Source: Breviolum minutum Mf 1.05b.01
Taxonomy: Eukaryota; Sar; Dinophyceae; Suessiales; Symbiodiniaceae
Length of the DNA: 64,000 nt
Direction: 5' to 3'
Assembly (NCBI GenBank): GCA_000507305.1
Contig: DF239021.1
Location: 222,769-286,768, forward strand
Below are positions 1 through 12,240 of this stretch, in pieces (within the stretch, counting starts at the first letter, position 1; every line of letters begins with the position of its first letter). The position numbers and the translations under genes were made by a program. The notes below the pieces were generated by a model. That model was not told where the DNA came from and ran no database searches. It was given only the letters and a program-made list of their open reading frames with translations.

Positions 1-439
1 AAAAAAAACATTCATAGGCTTAGTCCCATGAATTTTGGAAAGTCCAGTTCATTAGAAAGCCTGTTTCATTCTTTGTATTGATGTCAGTCCACATCATGGC
101 AATCATTTTGCTTCCTCTGGCCATTTTGCCTTTGGCCGCGGCTCATGAGCAACCAAGCAAGGCCGGGATCTTCCTTTCTGTGTAGATCAATTATTGCACT
201 GCTAAGTCTTCAGGCAAAACGGAGCACGATGTTTTTGAGGTACTGTCAGGTTCCCAATCAAGTGAGCCATGGCCCAATTTGCCGGCATGCAATTTAGCAA
301 ATTGAAAATTGGACCTTTTAAAGATCAAAGATATGTGTACTAATTTCAGATAGGCATTTTCCATTGCGCAATAGGGCAAAAATCCCGCACTCTTTCCAGC
401 GAGAGTATATCGTTTGACCTGAGGGTCGCTGAAATTCAG
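1..439 (+). other. Left edge with one candidate upstream exon
   Basis: Mostly non-coding. About 215-293 reads on the plus strand as HDVFEVLSGSQSSEPWPN and neighbours after a TCTTCAG acceptor, with an in-frame TGA shortly after. It may be a 5' exon of the PLP enzyme that follows, but it has no family match that I recognise. A 117-codon minus-strand frame over 191-544 is taken as a shadow. The transcription start is not identifiable. Confidence 0.35.
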
Positions 440-3400
440 GTGCCTTTTGGGAAGCCAGTGCGAGATGCCTACTTTCAGTTTCAGCAGCTCAGCTGAAAGA
501 CGAAAAAGCTCCACAGAGCCTTTGGAAGTATATGAAATGTTCACAGTAATCCAAGAGAGTCGACAAAAAGCCAGTCAAATTAGCACGTGTAAATTCATAG
601 TGGTTGAGGCTGCATGTTTCATTTTCATTTAATGAATGATGGTACTAGTAGAACATGCTGGCTACTTCACTTAGGACCTTTGGTTTCAACCTGTGCTGCA
701 GTTGTCAATAGCCTGAGCTCTTTCAGCTCGTTTAATGCATATTACCTCACGCTTGAGCAGCGGATGAAATTGTCACATCCTTCCGTGGTCAATACCTCCA
801 AATTCCGTGCTGCCCTTCTCCAAGTCGCTTTGGGAGCTCATGACAATGAACAAAAAAGATGCAAAAAAGAAACTCTGAACATTTATCCTTTACCGTTAGA
901 ATATAATTGCTGTATGTATATACATCTCCTTTTTCAATCTGGTATATTTTTAATCCATTCTTCACTTGTTTTTTTCTCCAAGAAACACCTCCCAACTGTG
1001 CGATCCGAGGCATGGCTTTTTGAACTTCAATCATGGAGGCTTTGGTGCTACGCCGCGGCCGGTACGTCAAGCCCAAAGTGGTTTCACGGATCAGCAAGAA
1101 GCCCAACCAACAGCGTGGTTTGCCTCTGGAGGACAAGATGTTTTGTGCACGGGTGAGTGCTTATGAGTTGATGGTGCTATGGATGGAACGCCAAGTGCTT
1201 CATCATTTTTCTTCGCAATTTTAGGCTGTTGAAGTGGATGGAATTGGATTAGGGAAGATGAAGTTTGCTTAGCTTCAGATTTTTGGTTGCTTCGTCCAGC
1301 TGTGTGCATACTCTTTGAAGTGGTCATGTTGTAGCTGTGCTCGGGCGATGGTTTTAGGATACAAGAAGGTCATTTCGCAAGTACGCCCGCGAGTGGCGGA
1401 GATGATGAATGCCAACTCTTCTGATGTCGTCCCTTGGCAGTATGAGCTGACATGCTGCAGTACAATCTTGTACATATATATATATATACACGTACGTGCA
1501 ATTACTCAAATTATAGTGGCAGACACCCCGTAAAATGTATTTTGTATAGGGCATTGCCAATGCCCTGATGGAAATTCAGTATATATATACATATTTGATT
1601 ATATGTATGTTTAATTATATTTATATATATCTATCGTTTAAGGAGATAGCTCCATGCGTTTTTGTTGCCAGCTTCCACTCTCGGTGTCCATGCCTTCCAA
1701 GGTCTTTCTAGATGATGCATCTTCTGGACTCAATGCGGTGTTGCGCAGCCTTCCATGGGAACCAAAAGATGTGATGCTGCTGACCAGTGCTGCTTATGCA
1801 GTTCTTCCAAACACTGGTAAATGGCTGCAGAAGCGCTATGATATCCAAATTGTCCAAGCAGAAGTGTACTATGGGCATGCATTTGCTTGATATCGACGTG
1901 TCACAGATTTTATAAATTGGGTTGTTCCCCCTCCCAGTAATTGTACTTGTAGTAGTTAAAAGGTATTGCCTACAAGACAAGTGATGCTGGTGATGGTTCT
2001 TGTGGTCACTATTACTGGGAGGAGGGACAACTCAACATAAAAATATGTATATATATATATATGTCACTGCTGTATACTGCTGTCGTATTTTGTCTAGTTG
2101 ACGGATTGTACTGTACGTCGCAAATGATATATATATATATATACATATTACAATACATGATCAATACATGTGTATATATATATATATTTCATATACATAT
2201 ACATACACATGATATTTGTATATATATATATATATTTACATACACATGATATATAGTGTGTCGTATCTATCGAGCATTTCAGACCATGTTTGCTTTTGAC
2301 TTGGAGACTTCAGATGTTGGTTTCCGTCTCCTCTGCATTTCTTTGTCACTACCCACGACTCTGGCATTGAAGTAGTCTTGAGGTATTTGCTAGACTGGCT
2401 GTAAAAAATCATGATGTGCAATTTCATGGATGCTAAATCGCATCCATATTGTTGCCATAAGATAATCGTTGTGCTTTCTAATTTCTTAAATGTTGTTTAT
2501 AACATCCCTCGCACATACTGTATTCGTCGAAACATTGAGGCACTTTCCGGCCACTGGCCCAGAAGCCTTTCTAGACCCAGTGGAAGAAGTCTTGTCGCAA
2601 TTGCCGCATCCCTGCAAACTGCGCCTGGCGGTCTTTGATCATGTTGCTTGGATCCCATGGAATGGCCGACCTGCTCGGCAAATCATGATGTTTTTTTGGT
2701 CGCGTTTCGAAATCCGACAACAAAAAATAGTTTCCACTTGTTGATACTCGATGTTGAATATTTTGATGTTCATTGATTTTGCATACTTACAGTAATTGTG
2801 TTTAGCTTCTCAGTCTCACATGGTGTTTGTTTCGATGATCTAACTGCACTTGGTGTACCAAGGTATCCTCATATCCACCTGCCATTCTGCCGGTCTCGCG
2901 TTTAGCTCAAATGGTGAAGGCTTTGCCATCCACTGATCTTGTGCTAAGCAAATCATAGTCAAAACATGATGAACTCTGCAAGTTCAAAGAGACAGTATGA
3001 GACATTATGATTTTACATCATTCCGATTTTTTTGGATGATATACAACTTTGAGGATTTGTTGGCTAAGTATAGATATGATTGATGTGATCTGATATGATC
3101 AATATAATGTAATTCTTATGTATAGATAGACCGTTGAGGGGATGGTTTTCAGTAGACGTCTCGTCCTCAAGTCCTCAAGTCCTCAAGTCTGTGTTTAACG
3201 ATTTTTTTGCGGGGCGATCCCCCCTCTGGTAACAATGGAACAATGAAGGTCAATCTTATACTAACTTGCAACATGATAAAAAAAAACTGGTGATCATCCT
3301 GGTGGTCGTTATACCAGGTAGTGGGGTCACTCTTTTTGGTACTTAAGATATTCTGATCATTCTCCAAGTCGGCATCCGTTTTCGTAGGTAGATTCCCCAA

Positions 3401-4479
3401 AAGAGAGTGGTTCACCACCAGACCCTGGCCAGGCTCATTGTCCTACAGCTTGGGTTCTATTGGATGGTGCACATGCATTGGGCCAAGTGCCTATTGACAT
3501 GCAGCAACTCAGCAAGGATGGCGTGGACGCATATGTCACTTGGCCGTAATGGATCATTAGTTTGGTCTTTTAAATGAGGAGTCCGCAATTTCCACCAATT
3601 TTGAGGGTTATGTGAGATAGGGGTTTCACCGCCACAAATGTTTGGGAGTTTCTTCGATTCCCGAGTCCTGGAGCATTGGGAGCGGCTACTAAGGTGACTG
3701 ATGGACACAAGTGGCTTATGGCTCCCAAAGGCAGTGGTGCTTTATGGGCATCCAGATCACTTCAAGACATTTTGGAACCTGTCATTATCTCCTCAGACAA
3801 TGCTCCAAGCACTAAGTTTCAAGATCGCTTTGATTACATTGGCACACGTGATTATACGTCTTGGTGTGCCATGGGCGCAGCACTGGACTTCAGAGATATG
3901 CTTGGTGGCTTGGACACAATGCATATGGCCTTTTCAACCAGCATGTTTTTAATCAGAAATCTGTTAGTACTGAATTTTCTTCGAAAGTGTTTCCAAACTA
4001 GTAGTTATCACAATCATCTTGGGCTGAATGATGATTCAACTCTCATCTCATCATCACACCATGTTTCATCATCTCGCTCAAAACATCTCTCTCAAGGTGG
4101 AGAAAAGATTTTGCAAAGCTATACCTCTGAGCTGACTCAGTGGGCTGGACAGATGATGTCAAAGGCGTTCGGAACTGAAACTGTTGTACCCAGCTCTATG
4201 ACACCTTCAATGTTTGCCGTTCGTTTACCTATACCACTCAGATGGCAAAGTGCTGCTCAGGCAGCTTGCGCTGGCTTAATAGCAGGAGGATTGATCAACA
4301 AGTCAATGCAAGTAATTTCTTTTCCAGTGCACCAAGATTTAGAGAACATGACCCACTGGATCCGTGTGTCGTCTCAGATTTATTTGGATCATGCAGATTT
4401 TCATGCCTTAACTGAAGCTATTGTGACTCTTGGTCGGTCTTGCAGAGATGGTGCGGACATCGTTGGCGTCGTCGTTTGA
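440..4479 (+). CDS. PLP-dependent class V aminotransferase-fold enzyme (isopenicillin-N epimerase / EgtE-like)
   Basis: Nine exons read in family order: 440-486, about 1010-1152, 1358-1439, about 1690-1866, about 2562-2660, about 2866-2930, 3449-3534, 3694-3904 and 4097-4479 (TGA). Visible landmarks are the N-terminal FGKPVRDAYFQF, then LNFNHGGFGATPRPV; FLDDASSGLNAVLRSL (family: NAT-SG-N-VLRSL); RLAVFDHVAWIP (family: DH-TS-P); VLLDGAHALGQVPIDM with the cofactor-binding Asp; DGHKWLMAPKGSGALW, whose Lys forms the PLP Schiff base; and YIGTRDYTSW. The last 127 codons are the C-terminal small domain. The family includes isopenicillin-N epimerase, cysteine desulfhydrase and ergothioneine lyase EgtE, which use PLP for racemisation or C-S cleavage; which reaction applies here is not decided by sequence. 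Codon phase agrees across introns 3535-3693 and 3905-4096. Intron 487-1009 fits only with a GC donor. The position usually Thr-Ser after DHV is Ala-Trp. The 5' end is unresolved. Confidence 0.88.
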
Positions 4480-5282
4480 AGCAAAAAATGCCTGCTCATA
4501 AGCTGCCGCCTTTTTGGACCTCATGATGGCACCTCCAGGTTTTTGTTGACTTGAAATTGAGGAAGTCAGGTATTCAGTCAGTTTTTAAAAACTTGTCATA
4601 CCAAGTTTTTGGGCATCTAATTGTTCCAACATCATGCAGAATCCCTTTTGAAATCATTTAAAAAATATTAAGTTACGAATATATGTATATATATTTATTT
4701 ATGAAAGTATATGAAAGTCAACTTTTTCAGGATCTCATCAAATCAACGAAAAAAATCGATAAAACGGACACCATTTCCTCGTCATTTCCCGTCAAGTCGA
4801 CTCTCAGGATCCATCAGATATCCAGCTGAGAGGCCTCGTTCCTGAGTGATGGAAATCCCGGTCCGTGACGTTATGTAAACTATGAGAATGCAGCCACAAT
4901 GATGCTGGTACCTATCAATAAAATCCTTATTGTGATTTCATTTCGTTGGCTGGTGATGTCTTTGCTGGTACTGCGACCCATCGAAAACCTTTTTATCTTG
5001 CAAAGAAGATCTTGTGATGGTTTTCTGATATAGGAAGAACGTGAAGAAGCACACTACGTAGAAAGTTTGAAGAGGGACGCGTGCTTGCATTTGTCTGTTG
5101 ATTGTAAGCATACTCTGAGGACTTCAGTCCATCCACATGCTGTTATTGGTCCTGTTTGTAAGTTTGCTCTTGTCGGTTTGTTTGGTTTGTTTACTTGTTT
5201 AGTTTGTCTAGTTTGTTATTGTTTGGTTGGTTTGTTTTGTTTGTTTGTCGTTTGGTTTGTTTGCTTGTTTTTTTTCCTTCCT

Positions 5283-5314
<32 letters not shown>

Positions 5315-5867
5315 TTGTTAGTGTTGATTTTCGATTTTCTTTGCTTTTGCTTGTCTTTTATTCTGTCTTCATGTCAGCACTCAAGAATTCTTGAATGTGG
5401 ATTTGAGATACAGTAAAGACAACGGCTGTCCTGCTTGGTGAAGTTGAAAAGAAAAGTTTCGTTTCATAGACCATCAAGTGCAACCATTCACAGGTCATTT
5501 CATGGATGATTTGAATGCTCACAGCCATAGGTGGGACAAGCTTCTCGAGTTCCTCCAGCAAGAATCTCAAACCAGGTTGGGATCTTTCTTTTTGAGTCAA
5601 TTTGAGTCTTTGGGCAGTTGAATAATAGGGAAACATAATATCAAATATCAAGTTACATGGATTTTATAACGATCTCTGAGTTGGTGACGAACATCGAATG
5701 TGTAGCTTTCTTGCATTGTGGTCCCAACTACTTCTCAATTGCCACCAAGTAACTAAGCAACCCTACAACTTCTAGCCACATTTTTTTTTTCCTTAGGAAA
5801 TCACAACCTGGGGTTTTCGGAGGATGATTGTTTCCGAAGTGGGAATGATTACTGAAGCTTTGTGGGG
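4480..5867. other. Intergenic stretch, T-rich
   Basis: No exon I trust between the stop at 4479 and the next gene. It holds a short A/T-rich patch near 4670-4710 and a G/T-rich run (5160-5280) passing into a CTTT repeat. A fragment at 5067-5140 is open in one frame but lacks splice support. Confidence 0.4.
5279..5316 (+). repeat. (CTTT)n microsatellite
   Basis: About nine uninterrupted CTTT units, preceded by an irregular GTTTGTTT-rich tract from about 5165. Confidence 0.9.
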
Positions 5868-8756
5868 TCCCAGGTGCCAGAAGAAGATGTCACAAGGTGT
5901 CACTTCACATCTATGACCTGGACTCCTTCATGGCAGGGGAGCTGTGGGATGAAGTGAACATAGGAAAGGATAGTAAAGAGGCAGTTAGAATGAAGTTTTC
6001 GGTTCAGATATACAAGGTAAAAGTGTAAATGATGATAAGATATGATAAGGTGTTTACTGTCACAATCATATTATAGGTGCGTATGTATATATTAATAATA
6101 TTAATAACTATATACACAGGATATAGTGATAGCTTTACTCTTTGAACTGTTGTGCCCCTTGTCAACTTGAAGGCCAAAATCAACCAGTCCTTCCTGCATC
6201 AGATGGGTTTGGGAGCCTTCCATGCTGGTGTGGAGGCCAGCCACTTCTGATACAGTTGGTATCAAGTCCCATGATATCCCATGATCAAGTCCCATTCAAA
6301 TCCTTTATCTTCAATTCAAACCATGAAGATGTTTTTTCACCAACCTTAGTTGAAACTGGATCTCAACAAGTAGACCAAATTCATAAGTAACTTATGCACC
6401 ATGCTACTTCTTGCAATGTCAGAACTTTTCGATGGCACCTCCGCACGAAAGATTCACACGGGAGGTACTTGGTGATGAGTGGTACTTCCGCTATGCCGAA
6501 CATGAAGGTGGGGCTTTGAAAGGGCGGTGGACCGGGCACCTTTTCTTTTTTTCAGAGTAGGACCAAACTTGTGCATTTCTTTGGGGACTTTTAAAGTGTT
6601 TGATCCTGGGTGAAAGGTTCATTTTGGAAGATTTTGTGAATGTTGAAATTGTCTATCCGTGAAGGCATTGGGGGTCTAGAGGTAGTTTATAATAGGGCCT
6701 ATAGGGGCATTCCGGAATGGAAGACTGAGATGCCATGCAATTCGGATGAAGACAGTCACGTGGATGGCAGGGAAGATGTTTTTTATTAGATGCTCTTAGA
6801 TGATCTTGTTCATGCTTGAGATTTCTTTAGGCCCCTCACTCATAACTCATAACTCATAAATGCTCATAATATGAAGTCGCATGATGTGACTACACTTCCT
6901 GGATAATCATCATACTATGTTTCTTCTTTCAAGGTCATTGTGTGGGTCATGTTTCCAGTTTGGAAAGCAACACCAACCGTAAAGCTGTCCAAGACCGGTG
7001 TCGTGTCGTCTTGCCGCCTTGCTTCGCTTTGTTTGCAGAATCTGGTGTCGTTTGGATGAGACCACAAGCACACCAGGCGCTGAAATGTCTCAGGTGTTGT
7101 TTCAATGGGATTGCCAACCAGCAAGGCACATCATGTAACGAAGCAACAAACTAAAAAAGTAAAGAGGATCAGGGTTTGCCTTCAAAATTTGGAGATTTTC
7201 CCAAGTCCCACAAAAAAAACAGACACTTTTTCAATGTGAGATAGTCCTAGACTTTGAGGTGCCAACAGTCCCTTCGGTTTCGGGTGAAGGTACGAGGAGT
7301 CGTAGAAGGATGTATCTCAGAATCTTCACTCTTCCAACCATTCCTGCAGTGAAAAACAACTCAGCAGTTATGGGCTTTTGGGCCGCTTTGGATATTAAAT
7401 CTCCATAGTATGATGCCAACAGTCGCTCTTTTGTCTGGTGCCGGCTTCCTGTAAGCTTCCGTCCTCAATTTCTTCATTCATCCATGCATGCATGCAACCA
7501 GCCAATGAACTAGCAACCCACCAATCCATCAATCAATAAACCAATCAATATCCATCAAATCCATCTAAATATTAAATATATCCTCAATTTCCAGAATGTC
7601 TTCCTAGCACTGAATTTTTTGCCCTCAAAACCACAAAATCTCCCAACACCCGTCCGTCCCCCCAGGTTCATGTCTATCGAGAATCAGTCGACCTGGGTTT
7701 CTCTGAGCTTACCGAGGGTCAGATTCGGACAGTGGGAGTCCTCAAGGGAAACGTGAAAAACTGGGAAGTTTGTTGGTTGTTTTAGGAAGCATCTTGAAGA
7801 TAAACAGAACCTCAAGTCGTTTTTGAATTTGTTTCAACATGAGTTCAAGGCATGTTTTTTTGTTGTGATCCTACTAAAACTCACCATTCTTTTGAATAGA
7901 TAGTAATTGAGTTTCATTGGGCATTCTTGCATGTTGAGATGTCCATGTCTTTTGTTAGATCGAACCTGTTTTGAGGGAATTCTTTTGGGTACATAATTTG
8001 GGGCCCACCTTCGGTGCTATGGGTTGTGACCTGAGGTTCTTGGGGAAATGGTGGACCAATGGACTGCCAATTCGTGCCCCTGGAGGGTAGAGGATGTTTC
8101 ATTGAATGGTGTTGAGTGGGTCTCCAGATGTTGGTCCCAACTATACTTGGGACGTAGGAATTTTAAGATGAGTCATTTTTTAAACGCAATCCGAACAACT
8201 GATTGAAGGACGACTTGAACATACCCAAGGCCCATGTCGTGAATTCCGGTCCATGGGTCCATTGGGAAGGTATCATCCGGTGAAGCGCAATTGTTTACAC
8301 TTTGCCCAGGCACCGAAACAGCCGGTGTTTTTTTTTTCGGGAAAAAAAAACCCCAAAACGTTTAGTCCAGTCCGACACCGGAGCTGCCGGCCGGTGACGT
8401 GGACATGTCATCATGATGGGGTCCATGGATTGATAAAAACGCAGGTGACTCGGTCCATGGTATGAACATTGATAGATTTTGGTTGGTGAAAATTCCAAAA
8501 ATCAAACAAGATACACCGTTGTTGGTAGATTTTGGTTGATAGATTTTGGTTGTATTCCAATTTTACCGGTTGTTTCAGGTATACCTGGTATACCTCATAT
8601 TCAAGATTGGTCACCCGTTGGTAGACTTCTTCCAAAGTAAACTTGGCGGTTTCGTTCCCTGATTTCTCGCAGTTTCAAAAAAAGGCCTTTGTCGAAGCCT
8701 TGCAGTGTCCTGAACCCTTCCCTCACTGGGTCGTGCTCTCGGAGATTGAGAATTGA
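5868..8756 (+). CDS. PPPDE (DeSI-like) cysteine isopeptidase, possibly frame-broken
   Basis: Pieces in PPPDE order: about 5880-5956 gives CHKVSLHIYDLDSFMAGELW (family start V-L-V-YDL); about 6418-6520 gives KIHTG in one frame and VLGDEWYFRYAEHEGG in another (family HTGVEV-G-EW-FG); 7666-7752 gives VHVYRESVDLGFSELTEGQI (family YRES--LG-T-LSE); about 8250-8313 gives GRYHPVKRNCLHFAQ (family Y-L--NCNHF, holding the catalytic Cys); about 8673-8756 gives KAFVEALQCPEPFPHW and then TGA. PPPDE enzymes are thiol proteases of a permuted papain fold, mostly removing ubiquitin or SUMO; the His of HTG and the Cys of NC-HF form the active pair. Both residues are present, but the two readings around the His do not join in frame at about 6466. 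Either bases are missing or the copy is decaying. The start codon and 5' exon were not found. Confidence 0.7.
8457..8560 (+). repeat. Short direct repeats of TAGATTTTGGTTG
   Basis: The word GATAGATTTTGGTTG or a close relative occurs at about 8470, 8525 and 8540, within the last intron of the PPPDE gene. No coding potential. Confidence 0.5.
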
Positions 8757-9171
8757 TGTTTCAGAGTGTCTGCAATGCATGTCCTCAAATGTTTAACTGA
8801 TAGTTGAAAAGGTAGTGTAGGATTCAATATGACGATTCAATGGTAATCAGTACATTTCTCATGGGTCCATTTATCAATCACGTTTATACTTATACGGTAT
8901 TAAACTACCATCATTTCTGATGTATCATTCAATTCCGGCAATATCTGCGTATTATGTGCAATCATCGGTGGCATGTGATTGGATTGGAAATGGAAGCGAA
9001 AACCAAAATCCGCCAGCTGTGACACAGGTGCTGGGACTACCAGATGCTATACAGACTCCGTTCCTTGGGCGACAGCAATGGTGGGTGGTTGGTTTTTATG
9101 TTGGGAATTGATCGATGTTGGTCCCACGAATTGGAATCTCTCTAGAGATGTTGGTCTCCACTGAATTGTTA

Positions 9172-9292
9172 CAAACTCCTGGGAACCATATCACATATCC
9201 CCATTTGAGCCGGCACTCCAAAGAGTGGATGATTGACCGAACTTCCCTTTTGAAAGGTGGGATATGTGAGTTAGTTCCGTGATGTTCCCTGG
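9172..9292. mobile_element. Inverted-repeat element (MITE-like)
   Basis: CACATATCCCCATTT at about 9191 is mirrored by AAAGGTGGGATATGTG at about 9254, with further pairing outward (CTCCTGGGAACC against GTTCCCTGGAGG, partly direct). No open reading frame spans it. It is probably a non-autonomous element or a stable hairpin; no second copy was found in the window. Confidence 0.45.
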
Positions 9293-9902
9293 AGGGTAAG
9301 CATGTTAATTTGGAATCAACATGGATCGACATGGTTTCTTTTTCACTGCTTGCCGGCTCAAAGCTGTGCCTTGGAAGTTTGCGTCAAGGCCCACGGGGGT
9401 GAACAGGAGTCCAGATACCAGCCAGAATCGGATAAGGAAAAACAGACGTTGGTTTACATGTTTTGCCATAAATTGATATGGATAATATGTTGAAGGATTG
9501 TTCAGGGAAACGAACATATTGACATGCATCTCAAGTTCTTGGTATATATTATATGGGCACTTTCCAAAAAGGTATAGTAAGAAGATTTGTTTGTCTTTTT
9601 TTCTGGATGAGACACATGCATCAGAAATGAATTGAATGAGAAGTGGGCCCCAATCAGAATGTACCAAACGATCGATTCTGGGAAAAGACATTTCGGAAAA
9701 AAACAACAATGATAATATGTCGGGATGTTTTTACATGTTTTTACCATAATTAAGTTGAATCTACCAACCTTCTTTTGCACACTACTGTGTTGATCAGTGT
9801 GTTTGCTAAAAGTCACCTTTTTTTTAAAGTTCTGTGTTTCTTTTCACTTTCTTTTGGGTCCAAGATGACCACTTGAAAAAAACCCTCAGTTTTGACTTGA
9901 AG

Positions 9903-10036
9903 GCGAACACTCGGCCATGGCATTGCTTCTACGAGCCGCACGGTGCCGCACAGCCTTGAATGTGCGAGGAGTTTGGAAGCTCAGCAAATGGTCAATGATG
10001 CTGATATTCTCAACCTCTTGGATGATTTTGATTGGG
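9903..10036 (+). CDS. Exon of an unidentified protein
   Basis: The frame reading SLECARSLEAQQMVNDADIL and then NLLDDFDW is acidic and helical, unlike translated intron. It ends exactly at a GTATACC donor (10037), where a family-A inverted-repeat element begins. A second open frame (ALLLRAARCRTALNVRGVW) overlaps, so the frame is likely rather than certain. No family recognised. Confidence 0.4.
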
Positions 10037-10045
10037 GTATACCGT

Positions 10046-10176
10046 ATTACCCTCCCTGAAACCAACAGCTCCTCCCCCCCAAAAAAATGGATGGGTTTTG
10101 GAGTTTTGGAAGACGATCCTTTCCTTTTGGGGCTCAGCCTCTTTTCAGGGGCTATGTTGTTGTTTTTTTTGGAGGC
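10046..10176. mobile_element. Family A inverted-repeat element, diverged copy
   Basis: The left end CCCTGAAACCAACAGC pairs imperfectly with the right end GGGGCTATGTTGTTGTTT. The centre (ATGGATGGGTTTTGGAG, CTTTCCTTTTGGGGCTC) matches the other family A copies. It lies immediately after the predicted donor at 10037. Confidence 0.55.
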
Positions 10177-10359
10177 CGGGTATATACTCCAAAAATAACA
10201 TAGGTATTCTATACCAGCTGCTATAGAAAAAAGGAACATGAGACACATGTCTCATTAAACAGCCAAAAGTTGACAGATTTGATGGCCTTGATGACCTTGA
10301 TGACGTCCTCTTGGTCTTTCATTTCATGGATTGCGTGGATTTGTGGAAAAAAACCTCCT

Positions 10360-10448
10360 TGAAACTAGCAGTTAGCACCTAAAAATGGATGGTTGGAATA
10401 CTAGTTTCCTTTTGGGATGGCCTATTTTCCGGTGCTATGTTAGTTTCA
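10360..10448. mobile_element. Family A inverted-repeat element (introner-like)
   Basis: The left terminus TGAAACTAGCAGTTAGCACC pairs with the right terminus GGTGCTATGTTAGTTTCA. The core contains TTTCCTTTTGGGATGGCCTA, identical to the copy at 12697. The right terminus runs into TTTCAG|GG, a usable splice acceptor. Length is about 89 bp with no coding capacity. Confidence 0.8.
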
Positions 10449-10827
10449 GGGATGGCATTTTTTTTGCAAATGGTCTTTTCGAGGTGGATGGATTGGATGG
10501 GGTTTTGCAGAACTCAGCAACACTGATGTTTCAAAGCCACACTTCAGTTGCCATATTCATAAGGATTCATAGTGTACATGCTGTTTAATTATACTGTGTA
10601 TGAATGCAATATATTGAAATACATGTTGTATGCAATTTACTAAATAAACCATACTGTGTGGTTGTGTTTTTTTACAATATACAATATGTTATATCCTGTA
10701 CTATATACTCTATACTACACTATATACTATATGTTTTATACTACATAGACCATGTTACCATCTACTATATACCAAATCTAATATCTACACATTGAATGGA
10801 TGTGATTTGTTGCACTTCAACTGGCAG

Positions 10828-10905
10828 GTTTCAAGCTCCCCAGCCCGTCTTGGAGGTTTCCCCCCGTTGCTTGGAGATGGATACACCTTTTGGGTTCCAC
10901 ACGAC
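10828..10905 (+). CDS. Exon of an unidentified protein
   Basis: It starts after a CTGGCAG acceptor and ends before GTGAAG. It reads VSSSPARLGGFPPLL, GDGYTFWVPHD. Good splice context and a non-repetitive composition support it. No family recognised; it probably belongs with the exons at 9903 and 11078. Confidence 0.45.
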
Positions 10906-11077
10906 GTGAAGTTCGTGGGCCATGGGTTGCATCGTTGATACGGTGGATTCCTTGTAAATGAAGAACATGCTGCGTACTGTTATGACTATTTTTTAGAGGG
11001 ACATTTACTGTATTTCAACTGATTTAGTAATTTTAGTAGGAGTTTGTTTGTCAATACTATGTCACTGGAGTCCTGAG

Positions 11078-11345
11078 AGAACTAAGGAAGAGTTTTTTCA
11101 GAGTCCTCATGAAATTCACCAGGGTGATAAAAAACAAAGTCGCAAGAATTTTGGGACACCATCCAGACGCTGTGATTCCAACAGCTAAATTGAGGTTCCT
11201 TCATACACCGCCACCTCCTCCTCCTGAGTTTGAACCAGATGGCACTCCAAAGAAGTGCGCCGAAAAAATATCCAGAAAGGAAAAACATTCGAAGAAAGAT
11301 GGAATTTCAAATCTAAAAGTGGCAGTGATTTCTGGATTCAATTGA
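11078..11345 (+). CDS. Exon with a proline run, unidentified protein
   Basis: Open on the plus strand: MKFTRVIKNKVARILGHHPD, then AVIPTAKLRFLHTPPPPPPE, then FEPDGTPKKCAEKISRKEKH, up to a TGA at 11343. Basic ends flank a six-proline run. The donor is uncertain; the ORF may be exonic only to about 11300. Confidence 0.5.
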
Positions 11346-11739
11346 TTTATCAAGGATTCGGGACGCCGATGTTCCATTGATGTTCCTGGTGCAAGTCAGG
11401 AGGCAAAATCAGTCATTGGTACCTCAATTTAAAGTGTCTTTTTTGTAACATTGAATCTCCTGAACTGGTGAACAGCTGAAAGCCGCGCTCAGTCCTCGCC
11501 ACTTTAGATGAAGAGGTACCCTTTGATGCAACCAGTGTGGGACCATGGCTATGTATGGTCCTTAGTGGCAGAGCTGACTTGATATCATCAACAGCAATGT
11601 CATGAGTAAAATGGCTGAGATGCGTCTCCCAATCATTTCTGTGGAGCTTACACAAAAATACATCCAAAATGGTTGGGTTTTTGTTTTCTCATATCTTCTT
11701 CCACCAAGGGCCTAGGGCCTAAGGTTTGTGGATCAAATT

Positions 11740-11905
11740 CTAGTTTCACCGGCACGAAGGACTGGGAACATTGGACGCTGCTCCCAGCTGGCATGTTTGG
11801 GGTGCTCAGCGGACCCGGTCACATGGAACTTGTTGAAGAAATGATAGAGATCGACCTGGTGATGTTACATGAAAAAGATAAAAAGTATACGGTATACATT
11901 GTTTG
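11740..11905 (+). CDS. Candidate exon, unidentified
   Basis: FTGTKDWEHWTLLPAGMFGV and then LSGPGHMELVEEMIEIDLVM run to a TGA at 11904. Amino-acid composition is protein-like, but a second frame over the same bases is also open and no clear donor was seen. Confidence 0.3.
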
Positions 11906-12120
11906 AAATAGAAATTCTGCTGATTTTAGCAAGTTTGAGGTTGGTGACATATTATGATTATTATTTATAGTTGACAATGGCTAGAGTTGTTTCTGAAGAA
12001 CAGAGATTCACGAACGGTCGGCACACCTACAGTAAATGCCTTGAAGCATGACGTCAACAAATATCAAGGAGCTGGAAATCATAAGTCGCTGAGAAGTTGC
12101 CATTTCAGAAATGAACTTCT

Positions 12121-12216
12121 AGGTGGTGGTTTCAAATGTTTTTTATTTTCACCCCTACTTGGGGAAATGATCCAATTTGACTAATATTTTTCAACTGGGT
12201 TGAAACCACCAACCAG
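12121..12216. mobile_element. Family B inverted-repeat element
   Basis: The left end AGGTGGTGGTTTCAA pairs with the right end TTGAAACCACCAACC. The core AAATGATCCAATTTGACTAA is shared exactly with the copy at 26759. About 96 bp, non-coding, in an intron or intergenic space. Confidence 0.85.
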
Positions 12217-12240
12217 ACTTCATAAAGGGCCTGTTATTCC

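Noticed and set aside
119-135. GGCCATTTTGCCTTTGGCC resembling the dinoflagellate spliced-leader core
   Set aside because: Only a partial match to the conserved leader and not followed by its CAAG end; likely chance.
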